NCBI RefSeq assembly: GCF_000260985.4
Contig: NC_017857.3
Coordinates: 2,294,001 to 2,358,000, forward strand
Direction: 5' to 3'
Length of the DNA stretch: 64,000 nt
Source of the DNA: Methylophaga nitratireducenticrescens
GTDB taxonomy: Bacteria > Pseudomonadota > Gammaproteobacteria > Nitrosococcales > Methylophagaceae
In this document: positions 9,933 through 19,077 of the stretch, piece after piece
How positions within the stretch are numbered: position 1 is the stretch's first letter
Layout of the letters: every line of letters starts with the position of its first letter
Program-made: the position numbers and the translations under genes
Notes under the pieces: model-generated
Seen by the model: only the letters and a program-made list of their open reading frames with translations
Database searches by the model: none
Told to the model about the DNA's origin: nothing

Positions 9933-10508
9933 ATGTCGTTATTGTCTCAACGTCAGCAACTGATCGTGGCTGCGCTTCTTGCTTTTTTAATGGTGATGAC
10001 TCGTGGTCATCATTTCGCCGATATCAATGTTTTACCCAGCGCCTCCTGGGCAGTATTTCTGCTCGCCGGATTTTATCTGGCTTCAAAATTGTGGTTTCCG
10101 GCTTTTTTAGGTCTGGCTGTTGTGCTGGATTTAATGTCGGTATATATAGGTGGCGCCAGTAATTTCTGTGTCTCGCCCGCCTATGGCTTTATGTTACCCG
10201 CATATGGCAGTTTGTGGCTGGCAGGTCGCTGGTTTCAATCCAGATACCAATTTAACTGGACTGCTCTGTTTACACTGGTGATGACGCTGGTGACGGTTAC
10301 TGCAGTTGCCGGCCTGTTCAGTGGCGGTGGTTTTTACTGGTTTTCAGGTCGTTATATCGACCCAAACATGGCTGAGTATCTGACCCGGTTTGTCCAGTCC
10401 TATCCTGGCAACCTGAGTAAATTAAGCTTTTACATCGCCATTGCCGCGGTGATTCAGATCAGCTTCCGTTTTGCGAATTTGAGCCAGCGCAGTAATCAGC
10501 TACGTTAA
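9933..10508 (+). CDS. Riboswitch-led integral membrane protein of the cobalamin operon
   Basis: A 191-aa protein with about five hydrophobic segments and no recognised enzymatic motif. Notable features are TRGHHF near residue 24, FCVSPAYGFMLPAYGSLW near residues 82-99, and a GGGFYWFSGR segment. It is the first gene after the cobalamin riboswitch and overlaps cobB by 1 nt. Position and topology suggest a role in inner-membrane movement of a corrinoid, cobalt or benzimidazole precursor. This is inference. No ATPase or binding protein accompanies it. I could not assign a family name. Confidence 0.85.
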   Translation: MSLLSQRQQLIVAALLAFLMVMTRGHHFADINVLPSASWAVFLLAGFYLASKLWFPAFLGLAVVLDLMSVYIGGASNFCVSPAYGFMLPAYGSLWLAGRWFQSRYQFNWTALFTLVMTLVTVTAVAGLFSGGGFYWFSGRYIDPNMAEYLTRFVQSYPGNLSKLSFYIAIAAVIQISFRFANLSQRSNQLR

Positions 10509-11800
10509 TGTCAAAGCAGCAGCAAACCTGCGCTGCGCTGATTATTGCTGCCCCCGCCTCAGGTCAAGGTAAAACAACCGTTACCGCGACCTTGGCGTGG
10601 CATTATCGACGTCAGGGTAAACAGGTCCGAATTTTCAAAGTGGGTCCAGACTTTCTGGACCCAATGATATTGTCTTTTGCATCAGGTCATCCGGTTTATC
10701 AAGTTGATTTATGGATGGTGGGTGAAACTCACTCCAGACAATTGATTGCCGACGCCGCCAAACAGGCAGATATCATTCTGATTGAAGGGGTGATGGGCTT
10801 ATTTGATGGCGCTCCCTCCACAGCTGATCTGGCCGCCAATTTAGGAATCCCGGTGTTAGCGGTGATTGATGCCAGTGCCATGGCACAAACATTCGCCGCT
10901 TTAGCGTTCGGCTTAGCCCACTTTCGTCAGGATGTGACGTTGACTGGCGTTCTGGCCAATCGTGTGGGCAGTGCCAGACATGCTGAAATGCTTACATCTG
11001 ATTTACCTGACGATCTGCCCTGCCTTGCTACTATGTCTCGTCAAACTGAAAGCCTGCCCAGCCGTTATCTGGGTTTGGTTCAGGCTGATGAACTCACGGA
11101 TTTGAGTGAGCGTCTGGACAGACTGGCAGATAACATTCAGCTCGATCCCAACTTTGTTTTACCGCAAATCAAACTAGACAGCGCTCCTGTCGAACATTTA
11201 TCGCCACAGTTAAAAGCTATTCGCATCGGCGTGGCCAAGGATGCAGCGTTTGCCTTTGTTTATCAGGCAAATCTGGATTGTTTAACCGCGTTGGGTGCTG
11301 AGCTGATATTTTTTTCACCGTTATCGGATACAACGCTGCCTGAGGTGGATAGCCTTTATCTGTCTGGTGGTTACCCTGAACTGCATCTGGAAACACTCAG
11401 TCAAAATATGTCGATGCGTCAGGCGATATGTGAACACATTAATGCCAATAAACCGGTTGTGGCTGAATGTGGTGGCATGCTGTATTTGTGCCGTACATTA
11501 ACCGATAAGCATGGCCAACAAGCTGAAATGTGTGGCGTGCTGGCAGCTGATGCCAAACTACAAGCCAGACTGACAGCCTTGGCTTTACAACAAGTCACTC
11601 TTGATAATCACACTTTACGTGGGCATACCTACCACCATTCCTTGTTGGAAAATCAGCCTGAGGCCATCGTCTATGCTGAATGCCCGAATGGCAATAATGT
11701 CAGTGAAGCCGTGTTTCAGCAACAACGCCTGACCGCCAGCTATATCCACTTTTATTTTCCGTCAGCCCCTGAACTCATTGCCCTCTGGTTTACCCCATGA
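10508..11800 (+). CDS. cobB: Cobyrinate (or hydrogenobyrinate) a,c-diamide synthase
   Basis: A 430-aa ATP- and glutamine-dependent amidotransferase that amidates the a and c side chains of the corrin. The N-terminal P-loop domain begins APASGQGKTTVTATLAW and continues with KVGPDFLDPM. The C-terminal class I glutamine amidotransferase-like domain has LSGGYPELHLE and the nucleophile region VVAECGGMLYLC. Length suits the CobB/CbiA family; the sequence does not tell me whether the aerobic or anaerobic substrate is used. It overlaps its neighbours by 1 and 4 nt. Confidence 0.93.
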   Translation: MSKQQQTCAALIIAAPASGQGKTTVTATLAWHYRRQGKQVRIFKVGPDFLDPMILSFASGHPVYQVDLWMVGETHSRQLIADAAKQADIILIEGVMGLFDGAPSTADLAANLGIPVLAVIDASAMAQTFAALAFGLAHFRQDVTLTGVLANRVGSARHAEMLTSDLPDDLPCLATMSRQTESLPSRYLGLVQADELTDLSERLDRLADNIQLDPNFVLPQIKLDSAPVEHLSPQLKAIRIGVAKDAAFAFVYQANLDCLTALGAELIFFSPLSDTTLPEVDSLYLSGGYPELHLETLSQNMSMRQAICEHINANKPVVAECGGMLYLCRTLTDKHGQQAEMCGVLAADAKLQARLTALALQQVTLDNHTLRGHTYHHSLLENQPEAIVYAECPNGNNVSEAVFQQQRLTASYIHFYFPSAPELIALWFTP

Positions 11801-12459
11801 GTCTGGATAAATACCGTTTTAATGAGCAGGATCGTGATGCGGTTTATCGCGCCATTGGTGAGCGTCGGGATATGCGCCATTTTATTGCTGATCCCATTGA
11901 CCAGGATATTCTGCAACGACTATTTGAAGCAGCCTGGCAGGCTCCCAGCGTAGGACTGATGCAGCCTTGGCGGGTGATTCGGATTACCGATACCGGCATC
12001 CGTAACGCTATCCATCAAATCGTTGAAAACGAAAGAGTTTTGACTGCTAAAGCGTTGGGTGAACGTGAGTCGGAATTTCTGCAGCTGAAAGTCGAAGGCA
12101 TCAAGGATTGCGCCGAAGTGCTGGTTGTTTCGTTGATGGATAAACGGGAGTCGCATGTTTTTGGTCGGCGTACCCTGCCGGAAATGGATCTGGCATCGGT
12201 ATCGTGTGCCATTCAGAATATGTGGCTGGCTGCGCGTGCCGAAGGATTGGGTATGGGCTGGGTCTCCTTATTTGATCCCAAACAATTGGCCGATTTACTG
12301 GGGATTCCTGATGGTGCCTGCCCGGTGGCGATTCTGTGTCTGGGTCATGTTGATGATTTTTACCAACAGCCCATGCTGGAGCAGGAAAACTGGCGACAAC
12401 GTCAGCCTCTGGATGAGCTTATCTTTGAAAACCGCTGGGAAAACAAAACCAAAACATGA
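11797..12459 (+). CDS. bluB: 5,6-dimethylbenzimidazole synthase
   Basis: A 220-aa nitroreductase-like flavoenzyme that breaks down reduced FMN with oxygen to form DMB, the lower ligand of cobalamin. Diagnostic segments are RRDMRHF near residue 27, APSVGLMQPWRVIRI, and the GLGMGWVSLFDP loop near the C-terminal third. It overlaps cobB and cbiB by 4 nt each. Its presence means the operon can make its own lower ligand aerobically and is not limited to imported benzimidazoles. Confidence 0.93.
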   Translation: MSLDKYRFNEQDRDAVYRAIGERRDMRHFIADPIDQDILQRLFEAAWQAPSVGLMQPWRVIRITDTGIRNAIHQIVENERVLTAKALGERESEFLQLKVEGIKDCAEVLVVSLMDKRESHVFGRRTLPEMDLASVSCAIQNMWLAARAEGLGMGWVSLFDPKQLADLLGIPDGACPVAILCLGHVDDFYQQPMLEQENWRQRQPLDELIFENRWENKTKT

Positions 12460-13364
12460 CCTTTATTATCATGCTCAGTGCTTTGATCATTGACTGGTTT
12501 GCCGGTGAACCAAAACGGTTACATCCTCTGGTCGGTTTTGGCACTTTGGTTAATAAAATCGAAGCAGGTTTTAATCACGCCAATCAGCATCGATTTCTTC
12601 AGTTTTTTGCCGGCATGCTGGCATTGGTAATTTGTGTTGTTCCTATTACTATTATTACTTATTTGATCAGCCAGATTCCGTTCTGGGGCGCCTTGTTTTC
12701 CGTTGCGCTGTTAACGCTGTGTCTGGGTCATCGCAGTCTGTTTGATCATGCCCGGCCTATTCTGCACGCCATGCAACAAGGCGATCTCGAACATGCCAGA
12801 ACATTGACCAGCCGAATTGTCAGTCGGGATAAAGAGCATATTGATGTCAATAAAGCGACCATTGAATCCGTGCTGGAAAATGGTAACGACGCCGTTTTTG
12901 GTGCGCTTTTCTGGTTTGTTATCGGTGGTGCAGCCGGAGCGGTCGCCTACCGCCTGGTCAATACGCTGGATGCCATGTGGGGCTATCGTATCCCACGATT
13001 TTTCTATTTTGGTAAAACGGCCGCTCGGTTGGATGATTTATTAAACTTTGTGCCCGCCCGACTGACCGCTTTAAGTTATGCCCTGCTTGGCAATACGCGA
13101 AAGGCATTGAGTTGCTGGAATCAGCAAGCACCATTATGGGACAGCCCAAATGCCGGCCCGGTAATGGCCAGTGGTGCGGGCGCTTTGGATGTTCAACTCG
13201 GTGGGGTCGCCTGTTATCACGGCGAATGGCATCAACGTCCCCTGCTCGGCACATCAAATATTGCTGAAGCAAACGATATTGGGCGTGCTCTAAGATTAGT
13301 GTCTAACAGTGTGTTGTTATGGCTTTCCGTTATAGGGATTGTTACGGGGATCATTTATGCTTAA
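12456..13364 (+). CDS. cbiB: Adenosylcobinamide-phosphate synthase
   Basis: A 302-aa multi-pass inner-membrane protein of the CbiB/CobD family. It attaches the aminopropanol (phosphate) arm to adenosylcobyric acid. Visible signatures are DWFAGEPKRLHPLVGFG at the N-terminus, SRDKEHIDVNKATIES, and NTLDAMWGYR near residue 170. It overlaps bluB by 4 nt and the next gene by 8 nt. Length is normal for the family. Confidence 0.93.
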   Translation: MTFIIMLSALIIDWFAGEPKRLHPLVGFGTLVNKIEAGFNHANQHRFLQFFAGMLALVICVVPITIITYLISQIPFWGALFSVALLTLCLGHRSLFDHARPILHAMQQGDLEHARTLTSRIVSRDKEHIDVNKATIESVLENGNDAVFGALFWFVIGGAAGAVAYRLVNTLDAMWGYRIPRFFYFGKTAARLDDLLNFVPARLTALSYALLGNTRKALSCWNQQAPLWDSPNAGPVMASGAGALDVQLGGVACYHGEWHQRPLLGTSNIAEANDIGRALRLVSNSVLLWLSVIGIVTGIIYA

Positions 13365-14346
13365 TCACGGCGGTCGAATTCACGCTTATGCCAAACAATA
13401 TGGTATCGCTCCCAAGGATTGGCTGGATTTATCTACTGGTATCAACCCAAACGGCTGGCCCGTTCCAGAACAGATCCCGGCAGAACTTTGGACAAGGCTG
13501 CCTGAAAACGAAGATGCTTTAATCGATCAGGCTAAAACGTATTATCAATGTGAACATATTCTGCCAGTTGCCGGATCGCAAGCTGCTATACAAATCTTAC
13601 CAACATTAAGATCCGCTTGTCGCGTCGCTATCCTTTCGCCAGCTTACGAGGAACATCGCCATTGCTGGCAGCAAGCCGGTCATGAAGTGGTCGCGCTGGA
13701 AAGTTTTGAGCTGGATCAACAGATTGATATGTTTGATGTGGTGATTGTTATTCACCCGAATAATCCGAGCGGTGAAACGTTTGATAGACAACGATTGTTG
13801 AACTGGCTGCAACGTTTGCAAATGCGTAATGGCTGGGTGATCGTCGATGAGGCGTTTCTTGATATCACACCAGAGCAAAGTCTGGCACCACTCCCCTGCC
13901 AGCATGGATTAATCATTTTACGGTCGCTGGGAAAGTTTTTTGGCCTGGCCGGTGTAAGAGTCGGGTTTGTGATCACACACCCTGATTTGTTAAAGCAAAT
14001 CGCCGAAAAATCTGGTCCCTGGCCTATTGCCTCGGTTTCGAGGTGGATTGCCTCTCAGGCATTAGCCGATAACAACTGGCATCAGCAATCCCGTCAGTAT
14101 TTACCTCAACACGCACAACGATTGGCTGATCTGCTCGGTCAATATCTTCTCCCCCCGAGCGGCGGTTGTTCCTTGTTTCAATGGGTAAAAACTAATAACG
14201 CTCCTAACATTCATCATCAACTAGCCCAGCAAGGCATTCTTTGTCGCTTATTCGATAGCCCAGCAGCCCTAAGGTTTGGCTTACCAGCATCCGAACAGGA
14301 CTGGTTGCGACTGGAAACCGCTCTGCAGCAGTTTATGCAATCATGA
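13357..14346 (+). CDS. cobC: L-threonine-O-3-phosphate decarboxylase (cobalamin arm synthesis)
   Basis: A 329-aa class I/II aminotransferase-fold PLP enzyme (CobC in Pseudomonas terms, CobD in Salmonella terms). It forms (R)-1-amino-2-propanol phosphate for CbiB. It begins [16 protein letters not shown] and has [29 protein letters not shown] and the PLP-lysine motif [18 protein letters not shown] 13357 with GGGGA at 13346-13350 is preferred to a TTG at 13339. It overlaps cbiB by 8 nt and cobQ by 4 nt. Confidence 0.9.
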   Translation: MLNHGGRIHAYAKQYGIAPKDWLDLSTGINPNGWPVPEQIPAELWTRLPENEDALIDQAKTYYQCEHILPVAGSQAAIQILPTLRSACRVAILSPAYEEHRHCWQQAGHEVVALESFELDQQIDMFDVVIVIHPNNPSGETFDRQRLLNWLQRLQMRNGWVIVDEAFLDITPEQSLAPLPCQHGLIILRSLGKFFGLAGVRVGFVITHPDLLKQIAEKSGPWPIASVSRWIASQALADNNWHQQSRQYLPQHAQRLADLLGQYLLPPSGGCSLFQWVKTNNAPNIHHQLAQQGILCRLFDSPAALRFGLPASEQDWLRLETALQQFMQS

Positions 14347-15809
14347 CTGCTAAAACCCTGATGATACAAGGCACCACCTCAGATGCCGGTAAAAGCACAC
14401 TGGTGACGGCGTTATGTCGTTGGCTGGTGAAACAGGATTATTCTGTTGCGCCCTTTAAACCGCAGAATATGGCGCTGAATAGTGCTGTTACAGCAGATGG
14501 TGGTGAAATTGGTCGTGCTCAGGCCGTTCAGGCTCAGGCCTGCAATCTGCCGCCGCATATCGATATGAATCCGGTTTTACTGAAACCTAACAGTGATACC
14601 GGTGCTCAGGTCATTATTCATGGCAAAGCCATTGCCAATATGGATGCCCGCTTTTACCACGACTATAAACAAACCGCGATGACCGCCGTGTTGGAATCGC
14701 ATGCCCGTCTGATGCAGCAATATGATGTCGTGATAGTGGAAGGTGCCGGCTCACCGGCAGAGATCAATCTGCGCGATCGGGACATTGCCAATATGGGCTT
14801 TGCAGAAGCGGTAGATTGCCCGGTTATCCTGGTCGCAGATATTGATCGTGGCGGTGTCTTTGCTCACTTGGTGGGCACATTGGATCTTCTGTCAGCTTCT
14901 GAGCAACAGCGTGTTAAAGGTTTTGTGATTAATCGTTTTAGAGGCGATATCAGCTTATTACAATCCGGTCTGGACTGGCTGGAACAACGCACTGGCAAAC
15001 CGGTTTTAGGTGTGCTGCCCTATCTGCATGGGCTGCATCTGGAAGCTGAGGATGCGATTAATATTACGCAGGTGGAAAAAGCTGAAAATGTATTGAATGT
15101 TATTGTGCCGGTCATGCCACGTATCAGTAATCATACTGATCTGGATCCATTACGCCTGCACCCAAACGTAAATTTGCAATTTATCGGCCCGGATTCACCG
15201 ATACCGCCAGCTGATTTGATCATTCTGCCGGGCAGCAAACATGTCAGTGCCGATCTGCAATGGCTGGAACAGCAAGGCTGGCCCGCAGCAATTCAAAAAC
15301 ATCTGCGGTACGGTGGCAAACTGTTGGGAATTTGTGGTGGTTTTCAAATGCTGGGTCAGCAGATTGATGATCCAACCGGCGTTGAAGGTTTGCCTGGCAC
15401 TTGCAAAAAAGGTCTAGGATTACTGGATATGCACACTACCCTGCATGCCGAGAAACAATTACGGCAAAATCAGGGACAATTATTATTCAATAACGCTGCC
15501 ATCAGTGGCTACGAAATTCATGCCGGTGTCAGCGAAGGCAAAGCGTTATTGCGTCCACTGCTACAGTTATCGCATGGTCCGGATGGAGCGATTAGCGAAG
15601 ACCAACTGATTGTCGGCACTTATCTGCATGGTTTATTTGAACAGAAAACAAGCTGTGATGCCTTGCTGCAATGGGCTGGACTGAATAATGTCAGCAGCCC
15701 GGATTATCATGCTTTGCGTGAAGCAGATATTGAACGACTGGCAGAAATGGTTGAACAGCATATGGATACCACAGCACTATTGACTATTTTAAAGGCAGCA
15801 AATGGCTAA
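14343..15809 (+). CDS. cobQ: Adenosylcobyric acid synthase
   Basis: A 488-aa glutamine-dependent amidotransferase (CobQ/CbiP) that amidates the b, d, e and g side chains. The N-terminal domain has [19 protein letters not shown] and [13 protein letters not shown]; the middle has [11 protein letters not shown] and [11 protein letters not shown]. The C-terminal glutaminase-like domain has LPGSKHV, the nucleophile motif [10 protein letters not shown] and YLHGLFE. Length is typical. It overlaps cobC by 4 nt and cobU by 8 nt. Confidence 0.95.
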   Translation: MTAKTLMIQGTTSDAGKSTLVTALCRWLVKQDYSVAPFKPQNMALNSAVTADGGEIGRAQAVQAQACNLPPHIDMNPVLLKPNSDTGAQVIIHGKAIANMDARFYHDYKQTAMTAVLESHARLMQQYDVVIVEGAGSPAEINLRDRDIANMGFAEAVDCPVILVADIDRGGVFAHLVGTLDLLSASEQQRVKGFVINRFRGDISLLQSGLDWLEQRTGKPVLGVLPYLHGLHLEAEDAINITQVEKAENVLNVIVPVMPRISNHTDLDPLRLHPNVNLQFIGPDSPIPPADLIILPGSKHVSADLQWLEQQGWPAAIQKHLRYGGKLLGICGGFQMLGQQIDDPTGVEGLPGTCKKGLGLLDMHTTLHAEKQLRQNQGQLLFNNAAISGYEIHAGVSEGKALLRPLLQLSHGPDGAISEDQLIVGTYLHGLFEQKTSCDALLQWAGLNNVSSPDYHALREADIERLAEMVEQHMDTTALLTILKAANG

Positions 15810-16320
15810 AACCCTGATCCTCGGCGGCGTAAAATCCGGTAAAAGCCGACTGGCCGAACAACGCGCTATCAACAGTAAATTAGACGTCTGCTATGTGGCG
15901 ACGGCCCGCGCTGATGACAGTGAAATGCAGCAGCGTATTGCATTGCATCAACAGCAACGTCCTGCTCATTGGACTACTGTCGAAGTGCCATTCAATCTTG
16001 CCGCTACATTGCAGCAACAGGATGATGCAGATAAATGCATTTTGGTGGATTGCCTGACCTTATGGCTGACCAATTTGCTGCTTGCCGATGATGAAAAGTT
16101 ATTAACGATTGAAATCAAACAATTACTTAAAATCCTGCCGACATTAGAAGCTGAAATCATTCTGGTCAGTAATGAAACCAGTATGGGCATTGTACCTATG
16201 GGTGAATTGACCCGACGCTTTTGTGATGAGGCCGGCCGTCTGCATCAACAACTTGCCGCGCTAATGGATAATGTCATCCTCACTGTAGCGGGTTTACCAC
16301 ATACCTTAAAAGGAAACTGA
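15802..16320 (+). CDS. cobU: Adenosylcobinamide kinase / guanylyltransferase
   Basis: A 172-aa bifunctional enzyme that phosphorylates adenosylcobinamide and activates it as the GDP derivative. The P-loop is [12 protein letters not shown] at residues 8-19. [17 protein letters not shown] and [12 protein letters not shown] follow, then [17 protein letters not shown]. Length fits CobU/CobP. It overlaps cobQ by 8 nt and abuts cobT with no gap. Confidence 0.95.
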   Translation: MAKTLILGGVKSGKSRLAEQRAINSKLDVCYVATARADDSEMQQRIALHQQQRPAHWTTVEVPFNLAATLQQQDDADKCILVDCLTLWLTNLLLADDEKLLTIEIKQLLKILPTLEAEIILVSNETSMGIVPMGELTRRFCDEAGRLHQQLAALMDNVILTVAGLPHTLKGN

Positions 16321-17382
16321 ATGAGCGACTTCAAAAACTGGTTAAATTTACCCCCAAAGGCAATTGATAAAAAATCTGCAGAAATAGCCCTAGCTCGACA
16401 AGGTCAACTGACCAAACCAGCAGGCTCATTAGGTCAACTGGAGCAACTTGCAGTACACCTTGCGGCATTGCAAGGCAATATTCCACAAGCCGATCATGTA
16501 CATATCACTGTGTTTGCCGCTGATCATGGTGTGATGGCGGAAAATATTTCGGCCTTCCCACAATCTGTTACTGCTGCGATGATTCGTAATTTTGCCTCTG
16601 GCGGCGCGGCAATCAGCGTATTGACAAAATATTTGAATAGTTCGCTGGATGTCATTAATCTCGGTACGGTTACTGAATTGGAAACGATAAAAGGCGTTCA
16701 GGATCAAAAAATTGCTCATGGTACCGCCAACTTTCATCAACAGGCCGCAATGAGCGAAGCAGAATGTGAACAAGCCATCCTGATTGGACAACAGAATGTG
16801 GAATGTTGCCTACAGAAAGGTATTCAGATTTATATTGCAGGCGATATGGGGATTGGGAACACCACGTCCGCCAGTGCGATGTCTTGTGCGCTATTGAATC
16901 TACCCGCCAGCCAGTTGGCTGGTCCAGGCACCGGACTTAATGCTGAAGGCGTCTCTCATAAAGCAACTATCATTAGAGAAGCTTTGCTATTGCATAAAAG
17001 TCATTTGGATTCGCCCTTAGCTATATTGCGTTATCTGGGTGGCTTTGAAATAGCAGCAATGGTCGGCAGTTATCTGCACTGTGCCAAAACCGGCCTGCCG
17101 GTAGTGATTGATGGTTTTATCAGCAGCGTGGCCGCTTTATGTGCTGAACAAATCTGTCCTGGCAGTCGGCAGTGGTTTCTGTTCAGCCACCATAGTGCTG
17201 AACCTGGTCATAGCGCTATACTGCAATCATTAGATGCAAAACCTTTAATAAACCTCGGTATGCGCTTGGGCGAAGCCAGCGGTGCCGCAGTTGCTATACC
17301 CTTATTAAGAATGGCCTGTGCCTTGCACAATCAAATGGCGACGTTTGAAGAAGCGGCTATCGCCGGAGCCAACAACGGATGA
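16321..17382 (+). CDS. cobT: Nicotinate-nucleotide-dimethylbenzimidazole phosphoribosyltransferase
   Basis: A 353-aa enzyme that makes alpha-ribazole phosphate from DMB and nicotinate mononucleotide. Key segments are LTKPAGSLGQLE, FAADHGVMAENISAFPQ, the AGDMGIGNTTSASA motif, and DGFISSVAAL followed by SHHSAEPGH. It uses the DMB made by BluB, two genes of the same operon apart in function. It abuts cobU and overlaps cobS by 4 nt. Confidence 0.95.
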   Translation: MSDFKNWLNLPPKAIDKKSAEIALARQGQLTKPAGSLGQLEQLAVHLAALQGNIPQADHVHITVFAADHGVMAENISAFPQSVTAAMIRNFASGGAAISVLTKYLNSSLDVINLGTVTELETIKGVQDQKIAHGTANFHQQAAMSEAECEQAILIGQQNVECCLQKGIQIYIAGDMGIGNTTSASAMSCALLNLPASQLAGPGTGLNAEGVSHKATIIREALLLHKSHLDSPLAILRYLGGFEIAAMVGSYLHCAKTGLPVVIDGFISSVAALCAEQICPGSRQWFLFSHHSAEPGHSAILQSLDAKPLINLGMRLGEASGAAVAIPLLRMACALHNQMATFEEAAIAGANNG

Positions 17383-18101
17383 GACCTTTTTTAATAGCCC
17401 TGCAGTTCTTGACTATCCTGCCCGTTAGATTACAGGGCGAATTTTCAAAACAGGATATTGGCCGGTCATTATTGTTTTATCCAATGGTTGGCTTACTGAT
17501 TGGTATTGTTTTAAGCCTGTTGATCTGGAGCCTTAACGGTCAATTGTCAATGGTCTCTGCCATTCTGATATTAGCGGCCTGGGTGACTATGACAGGGGCA
17601 CTACACCTCGATGGGTTGGCTGACAGTGCTGATGCATGGTTGGGTGGTGTTGGCGATACAGCAAAAACGTTATTGATAATGAAAGACCCCGCAGCCGGCC
17701 CCATTGGGGTGGTGACACTCTTATTGGTGCTAATGATCAAGTTTGTCATGCTGACGGTTTTAGTCTCACAGCAGAACTGCTGGGCATTAATCTGGTCTGT
17801 AATATTGGCCCGCACCGCTTTACCATTATTATTTTTAACCACTGACTATGTGCGGCCCCATGGTTTGGGCAGCATTCTCAAACAACAGCAATCTGCATTG
17901 CATACCCGACGGTTGATGCTCTTCATCGGTGTATTGGCTTTATTTAGTATCGGTCTGTTTGCCCTATTGTTTGGCTTATTGATTTTTCTGTTGCTACGCT
18001 ACCTGATGGAGCGTCGATTAAATGGGTTTACCGGCGATACGGCCGGTGCGATGGTGGAACTGCTGGAAATGGCGTTACTGATATTTTTTGTTTTATTTTA
18101 G
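17379..18101 (+). CDS. cobS: Cobalamin (5'-phosphate) synthase
   Basis: A 240-aa multi-pass inner-membrane enzyme that joins adenosylcobinamide-GDP to alpha-ribazole (phosphate), closing the nucleotide loop. Signatures are FLTILPV near the N-terminus, HLDGLADSADAWLGG near residue 75 and MKDPAAGPIGVV shortly after. A hydrophobic C-terminal half and a final short helix complete the usual length. It overlaps cobT by 4 nt and is followed after 7 nt by the adenosyltransferase. Confidence 0.93.
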   Translation: MRPFLIALQFLTILPVRLQGEFSKQDIGRSLLFYPMVGLLIGIVLSLLIWSLNGQLSMVSAILILAAWVTMTGALHLDGLADSADAWLGGVGDTAKTLLIMKDPAAGPIGVVTLLLVLMIKFVMLTVLVSQQNCWALIWSVILARTALPLLFLTTDYVRPHGLGSILKQQQSALHTRRLMLFIGVLALFSIGLFALLFGLLIFLLLRYLMERRLNGFTGDTAGAMVELLEMALLIFFVLF

Positions 18102-18108
18102 GAAAATT

Positions 18109-18717
18109 ATGACTGATTCTGAAAAAAGCCAACGCCACAAAAATCGCATGCAACGCCACAAGGAAGTCGTGGATCAAAAGATCCAGAAAGCGACCAGAGA
18201 CAAAGGTTTACTGCTATGTATAACGGGCAACGGTAAAGGTAAAAGTTCATCCGGTTTTGGCATGATTGCCAGAGCGTTGGGCCATGATATGAAAGTCGGT
18301 ATCGTGCAATTTATTAAGGGGGCGATGAGTACAGGTGAAGAAGCCTTTTATCGTCGGTTTCCTGAGCAGGTCAGTTATCATGTGGTTGGCGATGGGTTTA
18401 CCTGGGATACGCAAAATCTGGAACAGGATAAAGCTTCCGCAGAAGCAGGCTGGGATATTGTTAAAACGATGTTACGGGATGAAAGTATCAACGTGGTTCT
18501 GCTAGATGAACTAAATATTGTCTTGAAAATGAAATATCTCGATGCAGATAAAGTAATAGATGATTTAGCTGCACGTCCGGCAATGCAACACGTGATTATT
18601 ACCGGTCGTGGAGCACCAGACAGCATCATTGAAGCGGCTGATACTGTCAGCCGCATTGAGGATGTCAAACATGCATTTCGTGATGGTATCCGGGCCCAAA
18701 AAGGCATAGAGCTCTAA
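18109..18717 (+). CDS. cobO: Cob(I)yrinic acid a,c-diamide adenosyltransferase
   Basis: A 202-aa BtuR/CobO/CobA-type ATP:corrinoid adenosyltransferase. It attaches the 5'-deoxyadenosyl group to cob(I)alamin or earlier corrinoids. Visible motifs are the P-loop ITGNGKGKSSSGFG, VGIVQFIKG, VLLDELNIVLK and IITGRGAP. ATG 18109 is chosen because AGGAAAATT precedes it and the family usually starts with a basic, Lys/Arg-rich N-terminus like this one; the frame is open to 18088. It is the last gene of the riboswitch operon. Names differ between organisms (btuR, cobA, cobO). Confidence 0.93.
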   Translation: MTDSEKSQRHKNRMQRHKEVVDQKIQKATRDKGLLLCITGNGKGKSSSGFGMIARALGHDMKVGIVQFIKGAMSTGEEAFYRRFPEQVSYHVVGDGFTWDTQNLEQDKASAEAGWDIVKTMLRDESINVVLLDELNIVLKMKYLDADKVIDDLAARPAMQHVIITGRGAPDSIIEAADTVSRIEDVKHAFRDGIRAQKGIEL

Positions 18718-19033
18718 AGATTTTTTTGAGGTTTTGGCTTGCTTTTTGCTGTGTCATCAAACGGTAAAGTTACTCACATTTTCTGTGGATAAGTCTGTGT
18801 TTAACTTTGGAGTTAGTCGCTAAGCTGTTCATATTTAAGCACTCTGCACAAAATGGTCAAAAAATGCTCAAATTTAAATATATGTTTATATTCAACAACT
18901 TAAGACTAGGCCTATGTTAATCAGTGAGTTAGCGACATCTGCTATATAAAGATGTGAAGATTTTGTGAAACAGGTGAATAACTTACTGTTATATAACACC
19001 GGCGAAGCTGGGATTCTGGAATATAACAGACAT
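18718..19033. other. Non-coding, A/T-rich interval between the cob operon and clpA
   Basis: About 316 bp with no convincing ORF, lying between convergent genes. It holds one perfect DnaA-type 9-mer (TGTGGATAA, 18784-18792). An 8-bp inverted pair (gtcgctaa 18816-18823 with ttagcgac 18930-18937) is about 106 nt apart. Several ttatataac-like stretches occur near 18990-19025. I see no strong terminator for the cob operon. A small RNA is possible but unsupported. Confidence 0.4.
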
Positions 19034-19064
19034 AAAAAAACCCGGTAGTAAATCACTACCGGGT
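19034..19064 (-). terminator. Rho-independent terminator of clpA
   Basis: A perfect 10-bp stem (acccggtagt 19040-19049 with actaccgggt 19055-19064) and a 5-nt loop. Read on the minus strand it is followed by seven U residues (19040-19034). It lies just downstream of the clpA stop. The plus strand lacks a U-tract after the stem, so it works mainly leftward. Confidence 0.92.
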
Positions 19065-19077
19065 CATTTGTTTAGGG

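Noticed and set aside
18784-18792. DnaA box as evidence for a replication origin
   Set aside because: Only one box is present, without a cluster, dnaA/dnaN neighbours or a clear unwinding element.
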